A stretch of 64,000 nucleotides of DNA from assembly GCA_014763715.1 (NCBI GenBank), contig JACXUV010000004.1, positions 62,001 to 126,000 of the forward strand, in the 5' to 3' direction. Shown piece by piece: positions 62,063 to 64,000 of the stretch (position 1 is its first letter; each line of letters starts with the position of its first letter). A program made the position numbers and the translations under genes. Source of the DNA: Rhodobacterales bacterium (GTDB lineage Bacteria > Pseudomonadota > Alphaproteobacteria > Caulobacterales > Hyphomonadaceae). The notes beneath the pieces are model-generated. The model saw only the letters and a list, made by a program, of their open reading frames with translations. It was not told the origin of the DNA and made no database searches.

Positions 62063-62443
62063 GAACCGACTTCCTCACTCAAAACCAGCCGTTTCAATGA
62101 CCGGACAGCCGTCTTTCCCCTGAAAATTCAATTCACAACAGAATTAAGCCCACTGCAACAGGGAGCGTGGCACCGAAGTGTCTTTGAATAGTTTTCATGA
62201 CTGCACCCGTCTGCCCCCTCAAAGGAAAGACTTGCCCCTATTCCTGACGAACAACGTCATCCCTTCCCCGGAAGGATCGCTGATGCGTGAAAGCCACACC
62301 CTGCTTTCATCGGTAAAAACAGCCAAATGGTCTTTCGCGAAGATAATTGACTTCCTCAAAGCAACGTGCTCATTCGAATTCAACAAGCGTTGAATTTACT
62401 CAACAGTCGTTGAAGTGACGCGATCTACCAGGGAGGAATTAGG
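62063..62443. other. Intergenic region upstream of the TonB receptor
   Basis: This 381-base stretch separates the divergent lipoprotein and TonB receptor genes. It holds no supported gene: a 71-residue open frame at 62178-62393 has no ribosome site or recognisable motif. The right end carries two tandem inverted repeats (62379-62414) and then the receptor's ribosome site (GGGAGG). Confidence 0.6.
62379..62414 (+). promoter_or_regulatory. Two phased inverted repeats before the TonB receptor gene
   Basis: TTCAAC-AAGC-GTTGAA (62379-62394) and CTCAAC-AGTC-GTTGAA (62399-62414) are near-identical 16-base inverted repeats whose centres are 20 bases apart, about two helical turns. They end 30 bases before the receptor start. 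The layout fits a pair of dimer operators for one regulator. Confidence 0.55.
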
Positions 62444-64000
62444 ATGCACCTAAAAACCAGATTCGCACTGTATGCGCTCGCCGCCACCGCCATGACGCCG
62501 GTTCTGCCTGTATGGGCCCAGGAGGCAGACGAGCCCGAAGATAACGCTCGCAGACTGGGCAGCGTCACAGTCACCGCGCAACGGCGCGAGGAAAACCTTC
62601 TGGACGTACCTCTGTCCGTCACGGCAATCGGGTCGGAACGCCTGGAAGTCACCGGCGCGGTCGACATCACGTCCATCCAGCGCTCGACCCCGAACGCCAC
62701 GATCGAAGTCGCACGTGGCTCCAACTCCACGCTCATCGCCTTCATCCGCGGTGTTGGCCAGCAGGACCCGCTCTGGGGCTTCGAACCCGGCGTTGGCCTC
62801 TATGTCGACGACGTCTACATCGCCCGCCCCCAGGGCGCGATCCTCGACATCTTTGACGTTGACCGCGTGGAAGTGCTCCGCGGCCCGCAAGGTACGCTTT
62901 ACGGCCGCAACACCATCGGTGGCGCGATCAAATACGTCACCAAACCGCTCGGCGACGAGCCAGACCTGAAGGTCAAGGCCAATCTCGGCAGCTACAGCCA
63001 GGCCGATATCATCGTTTCCGGATCGACACCGCTCAGCGACACGTTTGCTGTCGGTGGCGCCATTGCGAAATACACGCGTGACGGTTACGGCAAGAACCTC
63101 AACACGGGTGCCGAGCACTATAACAAGGACCTGCTGGCCTATCGCCTTAGCGCCGAGTGGACGCCGACGGACGACTTCTCAGTCAGGTTCGCGTATGACA
63201 AGTCCGAAGACGATTCCAACGCCAAGCACGGTCACCGCCTGCTTCCGAGTGCAGATGGAACGATCCCGGTTACCGGTGACATCTACGACACCCGCGCTGG
63301 CATTGGCGACGACAACTCGGTGGAAACGGAAGGCTACTCGCTAACCGCTCAATGGGATGTCAACGACATCGTCACCCTGAAGTCGATCACAGCTTATCGC
63401 GAAGGCTCGACGGTCACGCCGATCGATTTCGACGCCCTGCCACAGCCTGACTTCGACGTGCCTGCATACTACAATGATGATCAGTTCTCGCAGGAATTCC
63501 AGCTTCTCTATAATAACGGCCCGCTTAGCGGCGTTGCCGGCTTCTACTACCTGGATGGTAATGCCGATGGCGCGTTCGACGTCATCCTCAGCTCCCTCGG
63601 GCTCTCGATCTACCAAGGCGGCGCGCAGGAGAAAGAGAACATCTCCATTTATGGCGACTTTACCTATGCGCTGAATGACAAGTGGAGTGTGTCGCTCGGC
63701 GGCCGCTACACCGAAGACAAGACAACAGCTGACGTGCTCCGAGAAGCTTGGCTTGGCCTCGGAACCGGTTCGTTTGATCCATCGAACACAACCTCTATCT
63801 ATCTCGTCACTCAGACCGACTATAAGGGGGTGGAGCGTAAGGACGATCAGTTCACGCCTCGCGTCTCCGTTTCGTACAAACCGACCGACGACCTGAACCT
63901 CTATGCGACCTACGCACAGGGCTTCAAAGCCGGTGGTTTCGACCCGCGGGCCCGCGAGGATCTCGATCCGACTGGCCTCTCCCGCCAGGGTTTTGGTCCG
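62444..64000 (+). CDS. TonB-dependent receptor, 5' part (cut by window edge)
   Basis: An outer-membrane active transporter for large substrates, driven by TonB. The first 519 residues are in the window; the barrel continues beyond 64000. A signal peptide ends near VWAQ. The TonB-box-like SVTVTAQRREENLLDVPLSVTAIG and the plug domain follow, with VEVLRGPQGTLYGRNTIGGAIKYVTK in outline. The barrel strands include GGRYTEDKT and LNLYATYAQGFKAGGF. The RREE-NLLDVPLSV start is typical of sphingomonad/Caulobacterales receptors for plant or algal compounds. The ligand is unknown. The ATG at 62444 has GGGAGG upstream and two inverted repeats before that. Confidence 0.93.
   Translation, partial: MHLKTRFALYALAATAMTPVLPVWAQEADEPEDNARRLGSVTVTAQRREENLLDVPLSVTAIGSERLEVTGAVDITSIQRSTPNATIEVARGSNSTLIAFIRGVGQQDPLWGFEPGVGLYVDDVYIARPQGAILDIFDVDRVEVLRGPQGTLYGRNTIGGAIKYVTKPLGDEPDLKVKANLGSYSQADIIVSGSTPLSDTFAVGGAIAKYTRDGYGKNLNTGAEHYNKDLLAYRLSAEWTPTDDFSVRFAYDKSEDDSNAKHGHRLLPSADGTIPVTGDIYDTRAGIGDDNSVETEGYSLTAQWDVNDIVTLKSITAYREGSTVTPIDFDALPQPDFDVPAYYNDDQFSQEFQLLYNNGPLSGVAGFYYLDGNADGAFDVILSSLGLSIYQGGAQEKENISIYGDFTYALNDKWSVSLGGRYTEDKTTADVLREAWLGLGTGSFDPSNTTSIYLVTQTDYKGVERKDDQFTPRVSVSYKPTDDLNLYATYAQGFKAGGFDPRAREDLDPTGLSRQGFGP

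Noticed and set aside
62178-62393. 71-residue frame before the TonB receptor
   Set aside because: It has no ribosome site and no motif, and it runs through the inverted-repeat region.

Overview
The window looks like chromosome from an aerobic, GC-rich alphaproteobacterium of the Caulobacterales/Hyphomonadaceae type. This is inferred from gene content, not from a database match. The supporting genes are mipZ and popZ (the cell-pole and division-site system of that group), a three-gene proton-translocating transhydrogenase (pntAA-pntAB-pntB), the alphaproteobacterial tsaE-amgK-murU-addB-addA run, an NDUFS6-like zinc protein, a 2Fe-2S ferredoxin with its reductase, and a TonB-dependent receptor of the oligotroph type. 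Most of the window is housekeeping DNA with dense, often overlapping genes. There is no phage, insertion sequence, integrase or CRISPR array.

Layout. 1-6.4 kb: 5' end of galU, a small membrane protein, an SDR oxidoreductase, the pnt operon, and the folP-folB-folK operon. 6.5-12.1 kb: secreted S9 peptidase, tRNA-Lys, a lipoprotein, tgt with a degraded zinc site, and an aldehyde dehydrogenase. 12.2-20.6 kb: a Y-shaped intergenic palindrome, an amidohydrolase, mipZ with an unknown upstream gene, panC, hisC, a LacI regulator, a DUF3137 membrane protein and a GNAT enzyme. 20.6-28 kb: isoaspartyl peptidase, valS, popZ, tolC, a pcm-like methyltransferase, tRNA-Cys and tRNA-Asn. 28-34.5 kb: enoyl-CoA hydratase, nitronate monooxygenase, MpaB-like protein, ExoD, sdaA, a flavin monooxygenase and a small zinc protein. 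34.5-44.8 kb: an orphan ABC ATPase, then the tightly overlapped tsaE-amgK-murU-addB-addA-trxA run on the minus strand. 44.8-50.1 kb: ferredoxin reductase and ferredoxin, a thioesterase, a TIR-like membrane protein, ychF and an NTF2-like protein.

50.2-57.7 kb is the most pathway-like accessory block. An ArsR-type regulator diverges from an acyl-CoA dehydrogenase, an enoyl-CoA hydratase, a GltD-like iron-sulfur flavoprotein and both subunits of a 2-oxoacid:acceptor oxidoreductase. It reads as a CoA-linked catabolic unit in which a normally ferredoxin-dependent oxidoreductase is wired to NAD(P). 57.8-62.1 kb holds two tandem secreted trypsin-like proteases that share a DUF4384-like C-terminal domain, closely convergent with a lipoprotein of unknown function. 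The window ends inside a TonB-dependent receptor preceded by two phased inverted repeats.

The best candidates for something undescribed are the 2-oxoacid oxidoreductase unit, the protease pair with its lipoprotein, the TIR-like protein that lacks the usual catalytic glutamate, and the TGT that has lost two of three zinc cysteines. All functional statements rest on recognisable motifs and context; no search was run.
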